Source: Anaerolinea sp.
Lineage (GTDB): Bacteria; Chloroflexota; Anaerolineae; Anaerolineales; Villigracilaceae
Assembly (NCBI GenBank): GCA_020723805.1
Contig: DYID01000017.1
Location: forward strand, 25,703 to 89,702
Reading direction: 5' to 3'
DNA: 64,000 nt
The translations under genes and the position numbers were made by a program. The notes beneath the pieces are model-generated. The model ran no database searches. It saw nothing but the letters and a program-made list of their open reading frames with translations, and was not told the origin of the DNA. This document shows positions 62,048 through 64,000 of this stretch, one piece after another. Position 1 is the first letter of the stretch, and each line of letters begins with the position of its first letter.

Positions 62048-63085
62048 TTATTGTGCAGTCTTATTCCGCTTTCCGTTCTTTTCGAAAATCTCGTAATACC
62101 CCTTATCCAGTTCGTCGTCGCTGAGGTGGGCGTAGCGCTGCGTGACTTGGATGTTGGCGTGACGCGCCAGTTCCTGCGCAAGTTTCAGGTTGCCGGAACC
62201 GCGCAGGACGGTTGTCACGAAATAATGGCGGAACGAATGCGGCGTGATTTTGCCGACCATTTCCTTGCCCAATAACTGCTCCACGCGCTCTTTGACGATG
62301 TTGCGTCCTGTTGTCGGCGTGATGGGCTTGACCTTTTTGCCGGCGCCCTTGTCGTGCCGCGCAAAGAGGGGCAGGGAGGTGAGTTGCCGTCCCGAATTTC
62401 CATCCAAGGCGGCGCGCTGGGTCAGATACTCCTTGAGCGCCCGAATGGCGCGCGAAGTAAAGCGGATGACTGCCTGTTTGTTGCCCTTGCCAATGACGAT
62501 GGCGCGCCCCTCGTTCCAGTCCATTTCGCCGCGGCGGAGTTTGCAGGCTTCATGGACGCGCAGCCCGGTGTCTGCCAAGGTGAGCAGGAACGCCCGGTCA
62601 CGCATTGCGCGTAGGTAAGCGCTGGCAGGGTCTTCGCCTTCGCCGGGCTGGGAAGCGAGGTTTTGTACGTTTTCCACCAGTCCCAAAAGCCGCTCGATTT
62701 CGTAGGTGGGGAACTGGGGAAAGGTGATGCCGGGGCGGCGCGAACGCTGGCGTATAAGCACACGCACGCGCGATTGGTTGACCTCCGCCAGGCGCTCCGC
62801 GTCAATGAACAAATAGAAGCCTTTGACAGCCTGCAGGTAGAGTTGTTCTGTGGCGGTCGAATAGGCGTGCAGGTATTCGATGAGCGGCGAGATGAAATCC
62901 TCGGTGAGTTCGGCGATGGGGGTGGTATCGGGGTCGAGCCATTTTTCTGTGAGCAGGCGGCGGAAGATTTGCAGCGCATTTTTATACGCAAGCCAGGTGT
63001 GCTTGCTGCGGGAGGTCTTTACCACGTCCAGATAGCGGCTGATTGCCTCGGAAACCGTCGGCGGCTGGGTTGCGGAAGTTGTCAT
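62048..63085 (-). CDS. Tyrosine recombinase/integrase
   Basis: The ATG at 63085 lies 7 nt after a TATAAT box, so it is the start of a leaderless message; an upstream ATG at 63094 falls inside the -10 box. The 345-residue protein has an N-terminal SAM-like DNA-binding domain (SEAISRYLDVVKTSRSKHTW) and a catalytic domain with Arg in DTGLRVHEACKLR, HSFRH, a His in ARHANIQ and the Tyr nucleophile in TQRYAHLS. It resembles chromosomal Xer-like or solitary integrases. No phage or transposon genes are next to it. Confidence 0.92.
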   Translation of the reverse strand: MTTSATQPPTVSEAISRYLDVVKTSRSKHTWLAYKNALQIFRRLLTEKWLDPDTTPIAELTEDFISPLIEYLHAYSTATEQLYLQAVKGFYLFIDAERLAEVNQSRVRVLIRQRSRRPGITFPQFPTYEIERLLGLVENVQNLASQPGEGEDPASAYLRAMRDRAFLLTLADTGLRVHEACKLRRGEMDWNEGRAIVIGKGNKQAVIRFTSRAIRALKEYLTQRAALDGNSGRQLTSLPLFARHDKGAGKKVKPITPTTGRNIVKERVEQLLGKEMVGKITPHSFRHYFVTTVLRGSGNLKLAQELARHANIQVTQRYAHLSDDELDKGYYEIFEKNGKRNKTAQ

Positions 63086-63092
63086 GAGGGTC

Positions 63093-63120
63093 ATTATACG
63101 AATTTCCCGCGTTCTGTCAA
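63093..63120 (-). promoter_or_regulatory. Recombinase promoter
   Basis: On the minus strand TTGACA (63120-63115) and TATAAT (63098-63093) are spaced by 16 nt: a perfect match to both consensus boxes. The ATG follows 7 nt later. Confidence 0.8.
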
Positions 63121-63125
63121 TGTTT

Positions 63126-63151
63126 ATGATAAGAATACTTATCGAAATCAT
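63126..63151. promoter_or_regulatory. Nested palindrome upstream of the recombinase promoter
   Basis: GATAAG (63128-63133), 4 nt, CTTATC (63138-63143) is nested within ATGAT (63126-63130) and ATCAT (63147-63151). It lies just upstream of the -35 box and could be an operator or a recombination core site. Confidence 0.45.
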
Positions 63152-63351
63152 TGACAGGATACTCGTTTTTGCGCCGGGGCGCCAGGACGAAACCGCTCCC
63201 CTTCTTGGTAGTATCAGTGGGTGCAGCGCGATCACCGATCACTGATTACTGGTAACTGAATTACTGATCACTGATGACTGAAAATCCCCTGCCCCACTGG
63301 GAAAGGATGAAGGAAAAAAAGGAAAGAAGAAAGAGGAAAGAAGTCCGCCGG
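63152..63351. other. Intergenic stretch with simple repeats
   Basis: Contains short direct and inverted units of GATCACTGAT/ACTGATTACTG (63231-63285) and a purine-rich tract (63299-63340). No gene or RNA is recognised. Confidence 0.5.
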
Positions 63352-64000
63352 TCACTCCAGCGCTTTTTGTACGATTGCGGCGATCTCCCCGGGCAAGCCC
63401 GAAAGGTCGGGATTTTTCACCCCGCTCATGTATTTCTGCAAAACTTTGCCCAATTCGCGGTAATGCGGCGGCGCGTTGGGATCCACCGCCATTTTGGAGA
63501 CGGCTTCGAAATATTTTTGCGCTTCTGGCGATTTTTCGCGATGCGCCTGCGCCAATCCTTCCACAAACTCCCTGATTTGCTCTAACTCGCTTTCTCCCTC
63601 ATTCATCTTTCCATTTTCATCTTTCATCTTTTGTGCCAGCATTTCCCAGACTTCGAGACCTGCGGGCAGGCCGAGTTGTGGCGCAAGGTCGGATAATGCT
63701 TTCAATACCTGCGCCAAGTTCATCTGCTTGGCAAGGATATATGCTGTCACCCACGCGTTGACCGCTTCCCGCATTTCACCTTTCTGCGCGTGAATATGTC
63801 CCATGTTGAACAAGGTGGCGCACAGCCCCGCTTTATCGCCGATTTGCCGCCTGATGTCGAGCGATTGTTTGAGGTACGCCAGCGCGGTCTCGTAATCGCC
63901 CTGCGCATCATAAATTTGCGAGATATTGTTGAGCGTCGTCCCCTCCCCCGCTTTATCGCCGATTTGCCGCCTGATGTCGAGCGATTGTTTGAGGTACGCC
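63352..64000 (-). CDS. TPR-repeat protein, N-terminus cut by the window edge
   Basis: The frame is open to the right edge, giving about 215 residues of a longer protein. At least two 40-residue tetratricopeptide units (AYLKQSLDIRRQIGDKAG, then NNISQIYDAQGDYETAL) end the repeat region. A unique C-terminal helical tail of about 130 residues follows. TPR units of this type form protein-binding superhelices in large scaffold or STAND-type proteins. The two repeats are identical over 55 bp at DNA level. The tail includes KMKDENGKMNEGESE, encoded by a simple-repeat-like stretch. The remainder and the function lie outside the window. Confidence 0.85.
   Translation of the reverse strand, partial: AYLKQSLDIRRQIGDKAGEGTTLNNISQIYDAQGDYETALAYLKQSLDIRRQIGDKAGLCATLFNMGHIHAQKGEMREAVNAWVTAYILAKQMNLAQVLKALSDLAPQLGLPAGLEVWEMLAQKMKDENGKMNEGESELEQIREFVEGLAQAHREKSPEAQKYFEAVSKMAVDPNAPPHYRELGKVLQKYMSGVKNPDLSGLPGEIAAIVQKALE

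Overview
The window looks like chromosomal DNA from a Chloroflexota bacterium, probably class Anaerolineae. This is an inference from the GC-rich coding style, the gene content (output-less GAF sensors, type 2 IPP isomerase beside a polyprenyl synthase, a non-pyrrolysine MttB-family protein, heterodimeric ABC exporters, a bacterial RIO kinase) and the many short palindromic intergenic elements; no rRNA is present to confirm it.

Region 1 (1-15738, minus strand) is one tightly packed, probably polycistronic array. It starts with two receiver-only response regulators, then a soluble protein with three to four GAF domains, a small membrane protein, six membrane-anchored GAF proteins and a Cache-type membrane protein cut by the left edge. 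The six membrane proteins have unrelated sensory N-termini (two-helix anchors, polytopic membrane domains, dCache plus HAMP) joined to one repeated cytoplasmic module: coiled coil, full GAF, half GAF and a conserved C-terminal stub. None carries a recognisable kinase, cyclase or phosphatase domain.

Region 2 (15800-28300) is housekeeping: tRNA-Gly(CCC), polyprenyl synthase, HAD phosphatase, a 5'-truncated DedA, IPP isomerase, acyl carrier protein, a diguanylate cyclase with an unusual ectodomain, sucCD, a small monooxygenase, a metallophosphoesterase, a divergent PanB beside an unrecognised conserved gene, and a solitary TIR protein.

Region 3 (28300-50000) is rich in transport: a MarR-controlled heterodimeric ABC exporter, a VapBC module with an internally deleted toxin, an MttB-family methyltransferase, a RIO kinase, a complete oligopeptide ABC importer with a permease-ATPase fusion, an rRNA methyltransferase, an acyl-CoA dehydrogenase, and a second heterodimeric ABC exporter split by an S23-type four-helix-bundle gene. 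The RIO kinase and the second exporter are each preceded by a matching unit: a TTGAC[A/G]/TACACT promoter, a short peptide ORF with a very strong ribosome site and a Ser-Ala-Pro segment, and an intrinsic terminator. In both, the Ala-Pro codons can pair either with the peptide's own ribosome site or with the terminator. This is the best candidate here for an undescribed regulatory system.

Region 4 (50000-64000) holds a class IV aminotransferase, a secreted intradiol-dioxygenase-like lipoprotein, a surface-glycan or glycolipid cluster (GT4, O-antigen ligase-like, processive GT2, nucleotidyltransferase, B12-radical SAM, two methyltransferases), a sulfide-detoxification pair (TauE/SafE plus MBL-rhodanese), a tyrosine recombinase and the end of a TPR protein. 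A 72-84 bp palindromic element occurs three times (31029, 50810, 59615).
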